A stretch of 14,432 nucleotides of DNA from Thermoplasmata archaeon (GTDB lineage: Archaea > Thermoplasmatota > Thermoplasmata > Thermoplasmatales > Thermoplasmataceae), in the NCBI GenBank assembly GCA_021797025.1, contig JAKAAK010000056.1, positions 1 through 14,432 on the forward strand, in the 5' to 3' direction. Shown piece by piece: positions 6,724 through 14,109 of this stretch. The first letter of the stretch is position 1. The number at the start of each line of letters is the position of its first letter. A model generated the notes under the pieces. That model searched no databases and was not told where the DNA came from. It was given only the letters and a program-made list of their open reading frames with translations. The position numbers were made by a program, and so were the translations under genes.

Positions 6724-9700
6724 TGATTAGATCAATAACTTTGTAACCTTCAGCTATTTTTTTGGCAGCCTCATCCTTACTGTGTACAGTTAGAATTAGG
6801 GAGTCATAGTACACTTTGGCCATGACAAGACTAATATGATCTAATTGATTCTTACCATCCCTGCACTCATTAATAGCAATGCAATTGCTACATCCATCTA
6901 TGCAAGTTGGATATTCACTCATAATTTCATCTATAGCGTCTTCACTTTCATTTTTTGACTTCGCGTATGCTTTTATTATTTTTGGCCTATCAGATAATGT
7001 CAATCCAGTAGGCAATTCATTTTTTATCCATTCATAAATGTCTTGTGAATTAAACATATTATATTGATTCCCTGAATCGTGTGATATGGAATTATGTTCG
7101 TCACATGACACTATGGAGCGTAAGCTATCGTATATTCTCCGGGGCTGATTCTTTATCAATCTAATTACTTCATCGAGAAATCCAGCACCACCCTCCTGAT
7201 TCTCCGCAATTAATACCGAAAATTCGTCAGTTTTATTTACCCAGTCATAGGAAAATGATTGCGTTGCCACCTGAGAAAATTCTGAGGTTAGAAGGATCCA
7301 TATATGCGCTACAGTATGTAATGCCATATTTTCAAGATCATTCTCCCTCATAGACGAACTTAATCTGGGAAATTCTTTTCTATATTCATTTATCATATTT
7401 TCTATGACGCTATTATCTATGGATATCCTGAGAGCCTGTGTTGTAATGTTATATCCATAAGGTGTCTCAGCCTTTAAGTCGTACGATACCTGCCGCTTGG
7501 TTACAATTATATATCTATCGTCCGTTTTAATTGATGGAGTTAATGATAGGGAGACACCTATAAGCTGTCTAGTAAGACCAGCATTTCTTGAATTTGACAT
7601 CTTAGATGTTATTTTTTCCTCATCTCTAGTAATAATAGAAGACAATATGTTAGGGGTTGAATAAAGCTTTACAATCTGTAATTTGGAGCCGCACTCGCAA
7701 GCACGGTAGTAGTTAAAATCATAGAATTTATGGCAATTACCACAATATTTTATAAGGCCATTAACTTTTTCTGCACTGTATATTTTTGTGGATATTATTC
7801 TGGGAAATGCAAAATGTCCATGTTCTTCCCCAGATAATACATAGTCTATAACGCCCTCAAGAGAAAAAGTTTTGTTTCCCCAGTCAATGCTAGGAAAAGT
7901 GCCTTCTACAAATATATCATTGTTTGGATTGGTGTTGAGCCTAAAGGGATAATATTTATAAATAGTATCATCCACGCTAATCTTATCTGATTTCTTGTTT
8001 GGCGAATTTTTTACGCAATAATACCTGGTTAATTCAAAGAAATTCTGAGGGAATGGATACACATCCTTTACTGGAGCATAGAAATCTTTGCTTACTTGGA
8101 GAAAATAAGCTGCGCGTAGACCTCCCTTAATTATTTCTATTAAGGAGCTCTTTCCGAATGTATCTTTTAATTCTTCAAGGAATTGAATCCTATAAAAGAT
8201 TTCTCTGAAGTAATCCACATTTGCCCCAGTTTTCTCGGCAATTCTTTCTAAATTATCAAACAACTGTACAAATTTGTTGAGTATCTTAGAATAACCTTTT
8301 GATATGTCAATTTGTTGCTGTATTTCAACAAACTTTTTTGCTACCTGCTGCCAGTCTATAGTTCTCTCCTTATCAGGGAGACTATACTGTTCTAAATAAG
8401 ATTTCAGAATCTGTCTTGCATCAGAAGTATCCACATTTTTTGGCATCATTTCAAAAATTTCATTTGCAATATTTACTATAACTTCTTTAGGATCCTTGGT
8501 ATCAATCCCCAACCTTTGCCTTAATTCCTCCTTCAATTGGTCTATGTAACTATCTATATCGCGAGTTGCATCTTTTTTGAACATCTTTACGTCGTTCCAA
8601 TTAGTTTTTGAAATAATATTATTTATGTGTTGCAAGATATTTTGATCGGAATATATTTTCAATTCCGATTGCACAACCTTCCACGTATCTACTATTTCTT
8701 TTACATAAGGTTGTATATCTCTTTTATCTTGCTTGTATTCATTTATAGCACTTTCCGATATTCTAACAAGATCAGAATGGATTTTATTTATCACGTCGTT
8801 GTTATTGTTTAAGGGTGTTGATAATGGTTCATTAAGTACCTCTGATCCCTTTCTGAAATAGATATAATCGCTAGTTTTTTCTCCAAGAATCATCGTAATT
8901 AGAGGATTAGAACCTATCTTTCTTCCAGCACGACCAACTCTTTGAATAAAGCTTGATGTAGTATATGGAGACCCATACTGGATTAAATAATTTATATTTG
9001 GGATATCGATACCAAGCTCTAGTTCTGAGGTGGAATATATCAGAGAACTTTTAGTCAACTGATTCCTATTCCCAGCGTTGGCAGCAGTTACCCCTAGGAT
9101 ATCTATATTCTGAGGTGTATTGAAGTTATGCCTATGTCTAGTAATTGCCCAGCATTCTCCATTTTCGTAAATATAACAATTCTTACAACACTGGTATGGT
9201 TCAAAACCACCGCAGCTATGGGCCTCGAACGTAAGCCCATTTTCTGTAAGGTCATCCAATCTAAGCTCGTGTAAATGTGCCCTGTTAAATGCATCTTCAG
9301 TCTGCTCTTTTATCCTGACAATAGCATCCAGTGTATCCATAAACGCTAAGGTCTGATTATTACCATCAGCCAGAGTTGATGCTAGGATCAAACTATACTG
9401 TATCATGGTCTGTGTGGTTAAAGCATAATTTCTCTCTTGATGGAATCTAGTTTTTAGAAATAGGAACCTCCTAGTTGCCGAATTACTGGATGTGTTTTTA
9501 TCATTATCTGCCGGTTGTATTACAGAAGTGCTGCTTGGTTCTGTACCAAATAGCCGGGTTGCGAATTCCTCTGGATACTTTACAGTTGCGCTTAGACCAA
9601 CAAAAACCGCTTTTTCTTTCATATTATTGGACAATTCTTCAATAATCCTGGATGCGTGAGCCCCGTATATTCCATTATATACATGCACCTCATCCATTAC

Positions 9701-10687
9701 AATAAATTTAGCATTTTCAATGAGTATATCACCAAATACAGGATCAAGAATAAGTGATTCTAACGAATCTATTGTCGTAAATATTACATTTGGCTTTAAA
9801 TTATTATGATCTTCTCTAGAAAATGATATCCTATATTTGATATTATCATGATCAGGACAGCTCCAGACAGAGTTGTCTCCATTTATTGATTTAAAAAAAT
9901 TTGCCTGTATGTTTCTTTGTTCGCGCCTGTAATTTCCAGACGAGGTTTTAAATTGGAATTCACTTACTAAATTTTTACCGCATATAGGGCACTTAATATC
10001 TATTAGGCTTAACTTATCAGTTTTTTCATCTACATAGCTAGCTTTTATAAACTCACTTTCTACATCATTATGTTTTTTGGCAGTTTCATCTATACTGAGA
10101 TCAGAATACACGGTCCAGTATAACTTTTCGCTAATACCGCCCATTTGTATGGCAAATCTTAAGGGGGATTTAAAAGACGAACTAGAATTAGACTTTTGTA
10201 GATTATAAGTATACTTTACAACCCGTTGTATCTGATCCTTAAGTAAAGCCCTTCTTGGAAAAATCAATATTGCAGTTTTTCCAGAGTCTATGGCCAGACG
10301 CAACACAGCTGGAATTACCGCTTCCGTCTTCCCCATTCCAGTCTCGGCTGAAACTATTATGGATCTTTTCTCGTTAGAATTTGCAGTCTCACGAATCCTT
10401 TTCCATGTTTCTATCTGATACTCCATAACTTCTTTCAAATCAGCCAATTCGGCTACAGATCTTACAAAATCGTCTTTTTCTTGCTCTATCTTAATATGTC
10501 TATTCTGTTGAATCAGCGGGGTTTCAAAATATTTTGCCATAGAGATTAACCTTTTTGGATCATTATCATCATAAAATCTTTGCTTTAAATTGAATGTGAG
10601 CCTAGCAATCTCACGTGTCTGTATATCCTGTATCGCCTTCAAATCTCTATTATCTCTTATAGATATATCATTACTATTCAAGGACAT
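6686..10687 (-). CDS. dpdJ: DpdJ-like SF2 helicase with DUF1998-type C-terminus
   Basis: A 1333-residue superfamily 2 helicase. Motif I is AETGMGKT (114-121), motif Ia FPRRALLKDQ (143-152), motif II DEVH (332-335) and motif III SAT (366-368). Motif V is STSELELGIDIP (552-563) and motif VI QRVGRAGR (582-589). Four cysteine clusters stand out. CPIC with CPDH (233-236, 277-280) lies in an insertion before motif II. A cluster at 492-512 lies between the lobes. CGNC/CEC (982-999) is in the middle, and CIDGCSNCIAINEC (1262-1275) is the signature near the end of DUF1998 (MrfA-type) proteins. GGAGFLDE (1167-1173) also fits DUF1998. Residues 640-860 are a helical linker. AGGTGA six bases before the ATG sets the start. 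Expected role: ATP-driven translocation on DNA within a Dpd- or DISARM-like restriction complex. Confidence 0.85.
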   Translation of the reverse strand: MSLNSNDISIRDNRDLKAIQDIQTREIARLTFNLKQRFYDDNDPKRLISMAKYFETPLIQQNRHIKIEQEKDDFVRSVAELADLKEVMEYQIETWKRIRETANSNEKRSIIVSAETGMGKTEAVIPAVLRLAIDSGKTAILIFPRRALLKDQIQRVVKYTYNLQKSNSSSSFKSPLRFAIQMGGISEKLYWTVYSDLSIDETAKKHNDVESEFIKASYVDEKTDKLSLIDIKCPICGKNLVSEFQFKTSSGNYRREQRNIQANFFKSINGDNSVWSCPDHDNIKYRISFSREDHNNLKPNVIFTTIDSLESLILDPVFGDILIENAKFIVMDEVHVYNGIYGAHASRIIEELSNNMKEKAVFVGLSATVKYPEEFATRLFGTEPSSTSVIQPADNDKNTSSNSATRRFLFLKTRFHQERNYALTTQTMIQYSLILASTLADGNNQTLAFMDTLDAIVRIKEQTEDAFNRAHLHELRLDDLTENGLTFEAHSCGGFEPYQCCKNCYIYENGECWAITRHRHNFNTPQNIDILGVTAANAGNRNQLTKSSLIYSTSELELGIDIPNINYLIQYGSPYTTSSFIQRVGRAGRKIGSNPLITMILGEKTSDYIYFRKGSEVLNEPLSTPLNNNNDVINKIHSDLVRISESAINEYKQDKRDIQPYVKEIVDTWKVVQSELKIYSDQNILQHINNIISKTNWNDVKMFKKDATRDIDSYIDQLKEELRQRLGIDTKDPKEVIVNIANEIFEMMPKNVDTSDARQILKSYLEQYSLPDKERTIDWQQVAKKFVEIQQQIDISKGYSKILNKFVQLFDNLERIAEKTGANVDYFREIFYRIQFLEELKDTFGKSSLIEIIKGGLRAAYFLQVSKDFYAPVKDVYPFPQNFFELTRYYCVKNSPNKKSDKISVDDTIYKYYPFRLNTNPNNDIFVEGTFPSIDWGNKTFSLEGVIDYVLSGEEHGHFAFPRIISTKIYSAEKVNGLIKYCGNCHKFYDFNYYRACECGSKLQIVKLYSTPNILSSIITRDEEKITSKMSNSRNAGLTRQLIGVSLSLTPSIKTDDRYIIVTKRQVSYDLKAETPYGYNITTQALRISIDNSVIENMINEYRKEFPRLSSSMRENDLENMALHTVAHIWILLTSEFSQVATQSFSYDWVNKTDEFSVLIAENQEGGAGFLDEVIRLIKNQPRRIYDSLRSIVSCDEHNSISHDSGNQYNMFNSQDIYEWIKNELPTGLTLSDRPKIIKAYAKSKNESEDAIDEIMSEYPTCIDGCSNCIAINECRDGKNQLDHISLVMAKVYYDSLILTVHSKDEAAKKIAEGYKVIDLINEGKGGYSFLDI
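6706..6714 (-). promoter_or_regulatory. Ribosome site that may move the PLD start to TTG 6696
   Basis: The minus strand reads AAGGAGGTT inside the helicase C-terminus, nine bases before an in-frame TTG. The next gene in the operon also uses TTG after a strong site, which makes this alternative start credible. Confidence 0.45.
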
Positions 10688-10693
10688 TTTTTA

Positions 10694-10699
10694 TCACCT
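10694..10699 (-). promoter_or_regulatory. Ribosome site of the helicase gene
   Basis: AGGTGA on the minus strand, six bases before ATG 10687. It lies in the 23-base gap after the regulator gene, supporting one polycistronic message. Confidence 0.65.
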
Positions 10700-10710
10700 A
10701 ATCAATTGTA

Positions 10711-11121
10711 TTATTCTAGTTTTCCCCCACAATCCATACAGAATTTGGCATGTTCTGGATTTTTATATCCACATATTGGGCATTCAGTTATGTTACTAAC
10801 AGTTTCTTGTTTCTCAAGTGTATTAGAATTAGGGGTCTTCTGCTTATTATTATAGTTTTCTATTATGCTATCAGCTTTTTTCAATTGTTCAGCAACCGTC
10901 CTTCCCAGTGGAGTTAATTTAGTCAGAATGACCTTACGACCTTGTATTATAGTTTCAGATTCAATAAGTCCGGCATTAATAAGGTCCTGCAAACTTCTAC
11001 TCAGAGAATCTGAAGAGCTCATAATTTCCAGCAAATCAGTTTTCTTGATTTCTCCCTTCTCAAGTAAGAATAAAAGTATTTTATTTCCATGCCTAATATC
11101 CAGTGGGTCTACCATTTCCAT
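10711..11121 (-). CDS. Winged-helix regulator with C-terminal zinc ribbon
   Basis: A 136-residue protein, first gene of the helicase operon. Residues 8-85 look like an archaeal winged helix of the MarR/PadR-like kind. HGNKILLFLLEKGEIKKTDLLEIM is followed by SLSRSLQDLINAGLIE as recognition helix, and a wing is at GRKVILTKLTPLG. A polar linker (90-112) leads to a zinc ribbon, CPIC (114-117) and CMDC (128-131). It precedes the helicase gene by 23 bases. A perfect inverted repeat overlaps its own start codon, so it probably represses or senses conditions for the whole operon. The zinc ribbon could instead bind a partner protein or nucleic acid. Confidence 0.75.
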   Translation of the reverse strand: MEMVDPLDIRHGNKILLFLLEKGEIKKTDLLEIMSSSDSLSRSLQDLINAGLIESETIIQGRKVILTKLTPLGRTVAEQLKKADSIIENYNNKQKTPNSNTLEKQETVSNITECPICGYKNPEHAKFCMDCGGKLE

Positions 11122-11128
11122 AAATGGT
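11111..11128. promoter_or_regulatory. Inverted repeat over the regulator start codon (candidate operator)
   Basis: ACCATTT-CCAT-AAATGGT has perfect 7-bp arms and a 4-bp spacer. It spans the ATG at 11121 and, with a leaderless start, would cover the transcription start point. A winged-helix dimer binding here would block its own operon. Part of the repeat is coding, so chance symmetry is possible. Confidence 0.4.
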
Positions 11129-11136
11129 ATAAACGC

Positions 11137-11148
11137 TTTAAATTTAAA
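11137..11148 (-). promoter_or_regulatory. TATA box of the regulator-helicase-PLD operon
   Basis: AATTTAAATTTAAAG on the minus strand is centred about 22 bases before ATG 11121, and no ribosome site precedes that ATG. This fits a leaderless first gene. Confidence 0.5.
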
Positions 11149-11220
11149 TTCTTGTATTTTACTTTATGCCCGGTCTGATCCTTGTCTAAATAACCAATAC
11201 TAATTTATATAACAAGATAA

Positions 11221-11230
11221 TATATTTAAA
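11221..11230 (+). promoter_or_regulatory. TATA box of the Dam methylase gene
   Basis: TATATTTAAA is centred about 20-22 bases before ATG 11246. With the opposite box at 11137-11148 it forms a divergent promoter region between the two systems. Confidence 0.5.
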
Positions 11231-11245
11231 ATAGGTAATCATATT

Positions 11246-12091
11246 ATGGAATCACTGGCAAATGAGTATTATAAGCCTATACTGAAATGGGCAGGCGGGA
11301 AAAGGCAGCTGTTACCAGTAATGATCAACAATATTCCTGATAAATTCAATACATACTATGAGCCATTCATAGGCGGAGCGGCCCTCCTTATATCCTTATA
11401 TTCATTGAATAAGATCAATGAGTCTGTAATATCCGACATAAATAAGGATTTATACAATTTATACAAAACCATCAAGGAAAATCCACAACAATTGATAGAT
11501 GAGTTGGATAACCTAGAATTCAGGAATAATAAGGAAGATTACTATAAGGTCAGGGAATTATTCAATTCCATAAATGATTCCATTGAAAGATCTGCACTTC
11601 TCATATACCTCAACCGCCACGGCTATAATGGATTATATAGAGTAAATTCCAGTAATAAATTCAATGTACCTTTTGGTAAATATAACAATCCAGGAATGCC
11701 ATCTCCCGGGAATATAATGGCATTGTCTGAACTGTTCCAGTCATGCACTATAATGAATTCAGATTTTGAAGCAACAGTTAGCAATGCAAGGAAAGGCGAT
11801 TTCGTGTATTTTGACCCACCATACATGCCCCTGAGCAAGACATCCTATTTCACAGGATATACTCATTCCGGATTCGATGAGAAAGACCAGGAGAGGCTTG
11901 CTAAATCATTCCAGAAATTATCAGATAGGGGAGTACATGTAATGGAATCAAACTCAAGCACAGATTTCATAAAGGAACTTTATAAAGATTTCAACCTCCT
12001 GGAAGTAGATGCCAGGAGGAATATAAATTCAGTGGGAACCAAAAGGAATCCAATCAAGGAATTGATAATAACAAACTACGGTGTTGCATAA
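11246..12091 (+). CDS. D12-class adenine-N6 DNA methylase (Dam/DpnM-like)
   Basis: A complete 281-residue methylase of the Dam/M.DpnII type, which uses S-adenosylmethionine to methylate adenine, usually in GATC. The family order is present. KWAGGKRQLL is at 14-23 and EPFIGGAALL (39-48) is the AdoMet-binding motif I. SDINKDL is at 63-69, NRHGYNGLYRVN (123-134) is the target-recognition-region signature, and DFVYFDPPYMPLS (185-197) carries catalytic DPPY at 190-193. Length is normal. Its stop codon overlaps by one base the start of a short nuclease gene, so it is probably the modification half of a restriction-modification pair. GATC specificity is inferred from family similarity only. Confidence 0.9.
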   Translation: MESLANEYYKPILKWAGGKRQLLPVMINNIPDKFNTYYEPFIGGAALLISLYSLNKINESVISDINKDLYNLYKTIKENPQQLIDELDNLEFRNNKEDYYKVRELFNSINDSIERSALLIYLNRHGYNGLYRVNSSNKFNVPFGKYNNPGMPSPGNIMALSELFQSCTIMNSDFEATVSNARKGDFVYFDPPYMPLSKTSYFTGYTHSGFDEKDQERLAKSFQKLSDRGVHVMESNSSTDFIKELYKDFNLLEVDARRNINSVGTKRNPIKELIITNYGVA

Positions 12092-12510
12092 TGCCCGGAG
12101 GATCTGGCACAAGAACCGGGACAGGACAGGAGATAATGATAGAGAGCCTTTTGAAGTACAATAATTACAATTATGAGAAGCAGATCTTCATTGGCAATCA
12201 ATTATTCAACAACAGGTACAAGGCAGATTTTGTTATAGACAATTCAATCATAGTGAGCCTAAAATGGCAGCAGGTTCCAGGTACAGCTGAGCAGAAGGTA
12301 ATCTATGAAATAGCATCCCTGATAAAGATAATCGGTGAATCCGATAAGTATAGAATGGCTTACCTTGTGATAGGTGGAAATGGTTTTTCATCCAATGCCA
12401 AGGAATACTTATTCAGCCAGAGGTATGCAGACATACTTAAGAACGGAAATCTTGTAAGAAGCATAAGTGTAGAAGATTTTATTGCCAAGCTGAATAACAA
12501 CAATTTATAA
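12091..12510 (+). CDS. Short PD-(D/E)XK restriction-type endonuclease
   Basis: A 139-residue protein whose ATG shares a base with the methylase stop (TAATG), so the two are coupled. The N-terminus GTRTGTGQEIMIESLLK is followed by a PD-(D/E)XK core. Asp46 lies in KADFVID, and the strand IIVSLKWQQVPGTAEQKV (53-70) has Lys58 two residues after Ser56, with Gln60, Gln61, Glu67 and Lys69. The SLKWQQVxGTAEQKV block is one I associate with small phage or restriction nucleases that keep lysine but replace the usual acidic residue. It is about half the length of R.DpnII and not obviously related to it. The likely role is cleavage of sites the neighbouring methylase protects. Confidence 0.7.
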   Translation: MPGGSGTRTGTGQEIMIESLLKYNNYNYEKQIFIGNQLFNNRYKADFVIDNSIIVSLKWQQVPGTAEQKVIYEIASLIKIIGESDKYRMAYLVIGGNGFSSNAKEYLFSQRYADILKNGNLVRSISVEDFIAKLNNNNL

Positions 12511-12546
12511 AATTATATCAAATTATTATTATATACAATACAAACA

Positions 12547-12556
12547 TTTATTATAT
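12547..12556 (+). promoter_or_regulatory. TATA box of the EVE/PUA-like gene
   Basis: TTTATTATAT is centred about 24 bases before ATG 12576, with no ribosome site before the start. The gene is thus expressed apart from the methylase-nuclease pair. Confidence 0.5.
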
Positions 12557-12575
12557 ATGCACTTATATATAATCA

Positions 12576-13058
12576 ATGATAGATACTCCTAATATTGTAA
12601 TAGCACCACATGTTACCAGATATGTTGGTAATTTAGGTATAAATGAATTTGCTAATGATTTAAATAAGGTGATGAGTTATTCCCCAAGCTGGGAAAGGCA
12701 CTGGCGCAGGTTAACTCCAGTAAAGAATTTCCATAGAGGGGACATTATGATCTTTTCATATAAATCTAATGATGAATGGTATGTAGTTGGGGATGGTAAA
12801 TTATTATATGATGGTTTGGAAGACAAAATGAAACTCTGCGAGATCACTAAAAAAGATAATGATGAGGATGAGGTGAAGTGGACAGCTTGCTATCACTTTG
12901 ATAATTTTAGGCTTTATCCCCAAATGATTCCATACAGCAGATTGGAAGAAAATTTATCTCGTTTTAAACCTAGTATGATGAAGTACGTAACTATTACTCC
13001 AGAAGACTATATGAAATTGCTGGCTTTAACAGTAACTGCCGGAAAAGACCAATTATAA
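12576..13058 (+). CDS. Small protein, possible EVE/PUA-like fold
   Basis: A 160-residue soluble protein with no firm family match. Residues 38-120 have features of PUA-superfamily barrels such as EVE. There is a Trp-rich entry (SWERHWRRL), then HRGDIMIFSYKSNDEWYVVG (53-72) where EVE proteins have a GDxxxFY strand pair. GDGKLLYDG follows, and late in the domain FDNFRLYPQMIPYSRLEE. EVE proteins bind modified bases in DNA or RNA and often sit beside restriction systems, so a reader of modified DNA would suit this place. The assignment is tentative. The C-terminal 30 residues are helical. It could instead be an unrelated small accessory protein. Confidence 0.55.
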   Translation: MIDTPNIVIAPHVTRYVGNLGINEFANDLNKVMSYSPSWERHWRRLTPVKNFHRGDIMIFSYKSNDEWYVVGDGKLLYDGLEDKMKLCEITKKDNDEDEVKWTACYHFDNFRLYPQMIPYSRLEENLSRFKPSMMKYVTITPEDYMKLLALTVTAGKDQL

Positions 13059-13062
13059 CAAT

Positions 13063-13084
13063 TATGTTTTAAAATATAAACATA
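13063..13084. repeat. Small inverted repeat after the EVE-like gene
   Basis: TATGTTT and AAACATA, perfect 7-bp arms around an 8-base AT loop, begin five bases after the stop codon. It could help end the transcript or bind a regulator. In DNA this AT-rich chance symmetry is also likely. I see no gene in 13059-13300. Confidence 0.25.
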
Positions 13085-13300
13085 AAATCATAATTTCTAA
13101 TGTATTTAATTGTAAATATTTATGAATAAAATAATATTTTATAGTTCGTTTCACCAACAACTTTAAATCAAAATAAATCGCCGGTAAGATTGAATTTTGG
13201 CAGTATGCAGTATTCTATGTTTACATAACTAGTTGGAAATAATCTAAAATTTGATTAAATATATCTCCTTATATTTTTGCAATTTATAAAGGAAGTAATC

Positions 13301-13729
13301 CTATTCTCTCTCTTTATTATGGGATTGCCAATTAACACCCCCAAATTCCGGATACAAATCTGATTTTTGCATGCTGTTTCTAAAATTTTGATTATTAAAA
13401 GCATTATAATCTCCGTATTGTATCTTTAAAGCCCTATGAGCATATGCAGCAATTTTAATCCCGTATTCATCATTTTCATGATAGGACCATTCTAATAGCA
13501 TCATAATAACTTCATCGAATACTAAATTCATATCATCCTTAGATGCGTTCGTGGGGTCTGGAATTCTATCTAAAAACTGCAAATATGCATTCTTATATTC
13601 TGTACTTACCTTTTTGGTTTGAATCTTTTCAGTTCCATACATTTTATGCCATTGATATATTCTTTTATAACACTCTCTTGGCGTTATATCTATTGGCACT
13701 TTATTTAAATCATCTTGTGATAATCCCAC
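13301..13729 (-). CDS. Unknown 142-residue protein, possibly missing its true start
   Basis: I do not recognise this mostly helical, acidic protein. It has no membrane segment or zinc motif. As read, it starts at GTG 13729 with a weak GAGG eight bases upstream. The same frame stays open further upstream without any start codon and looks coding: KINHVTNQQRGKNPYTIECY and then FEGHIV lead directly into VGLSQDD. An ATG at 13812 begins MAK in the neighbouring frame and hits a stop at once. One extra A in its AAAA run would join it to this frame and give a protein of about 170 residues. Either the gene carries a one-base deletion, or the sequence has an error, or GTG is the real start. Confidence 0.55.
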   Translation of the reverse strand: MGLSQDDLNKVPIDITPRECYKRIYQWHKMYGTEKIQTKKVSTEYKNAYLQFLDRIPDPTNASKDDMNLVFDEVIMMLLEWSYHENDEYGIKIAAYAHRALKIQYGDYNAFNNQNFRNSMQKSDLYPEFGGVNWQSHNKERE

Positions 13730-13866
13730 TATATGTCCCTCAAAGTAGTAACATTCTATCGTATAAGGATTTTTCCCTCTTTGTTGGTTAGTTACATGAT
13801 TTATTTTGCCATAAATTGCAAGTCAATAAAAAGCATTAAAAAATTAGAGGAATTGATGCCTCCAAA

Positions 13867-14025
13867 CTAACTTAGTATTATTATCTTCCGTTCCTCTTTC
13901 TCTATTATCTTTTTCAGGACAAAGTCAAATGATAAAGGCTTAACATATTCCCTCTCCATTCTGGCCTTAATCTCCCTCAAAAGAATAAGAGTATCCATGT
14001 CAATCCTTAATGATGAATATGCCAT
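13867..14025 (-). CDS. Ribbon-helix-helix type small protein (52 residues)
   Basis: A 52-residue protein, MAYSSLRIDMDTLILLREIK followed by about thirty more residues. It has the layout of a MetJ/Arc-type ribbon-helix-helix domain. A short strand (SSLRID) is followed by helix one (MDTLILLREIKARM) and a second helix (SFDFVLKKIIEKEERK). Such proteins are dimeric DNA-binding repressors or antitoxins. It has a good TATA box 26 bases before its ATG, and next to that a palindrome, TTTGCA-N6-TGCAAA, a plausible autoregulatory site. Its 3' end recurs as a broken copy at 2563-2622, showing that the gene belongs to a family in this genome. No toxin gene is directly attached. Confidence 0.65.
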   Translation of the reverse strand: MAYSSLRIDMDTLILLREIKARMEREYVKPLSFDFVLKKIIEKEERKIIILS

Positions 14026-14047
14026 AATATTCTATAAATCCAGCAAT

Positions 14048-14056
14048 TATAAACCT
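14048..14056 (-). promoter_or_regulatory. TATA box of the ribbon-helix-helix gene
   Basis: GGTTTATAA on the minus strand is centred about 26 bases before ATG 14025, one of the clearest archaeal promoter matches in the window. Confidence 0.55.
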
Positions 14057-14073
14057 TTGCAACTGTATGCAAA
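14056..14073. promoter_or_regulatory. Palindrome between divergent genes (candidate operator)
   Basis: TTTGCA-ACTGTA-TGCAAA has perfect 6-bp arms and abuts the TATA box of the ribbon-helix-helix gene, upstream of the divergent methylase gene. A dimeric repressor encoded next door could bind here and control both directions. Confidence 0.35.
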
Positions 14074-14109
14074 AATGAAAAATCATTAACCATTTTTTGT
14101 TATAGTGAT

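Noticed and set aside
9103..9294. Minus-strand reading frame inside the helicase gene
   Set aside because: It is in another frame of a continuous helicase coding region, with no ribosome site or promoter; a shadow.
6223..12091. A DISARM system (helicase, DUF1998, PLD and a nearby adenine methylase)
   Set aside because: DISARM has separate DrmA and DrmB proteins, while here helicase and DUF1998 are one chain. The methylase is Dam-type, divergent, and paired with its own nuclease. The TGT-like protein points to Dpd. DISARM remains an alternative for the helicase-PLD part only.
13059..13300. A possible small RNA gene in the AT-rich gap
   Set aside because: A few TATA-like stretches are present, but no stable GC-containing hairpin or T-run terminator defines a transcript.
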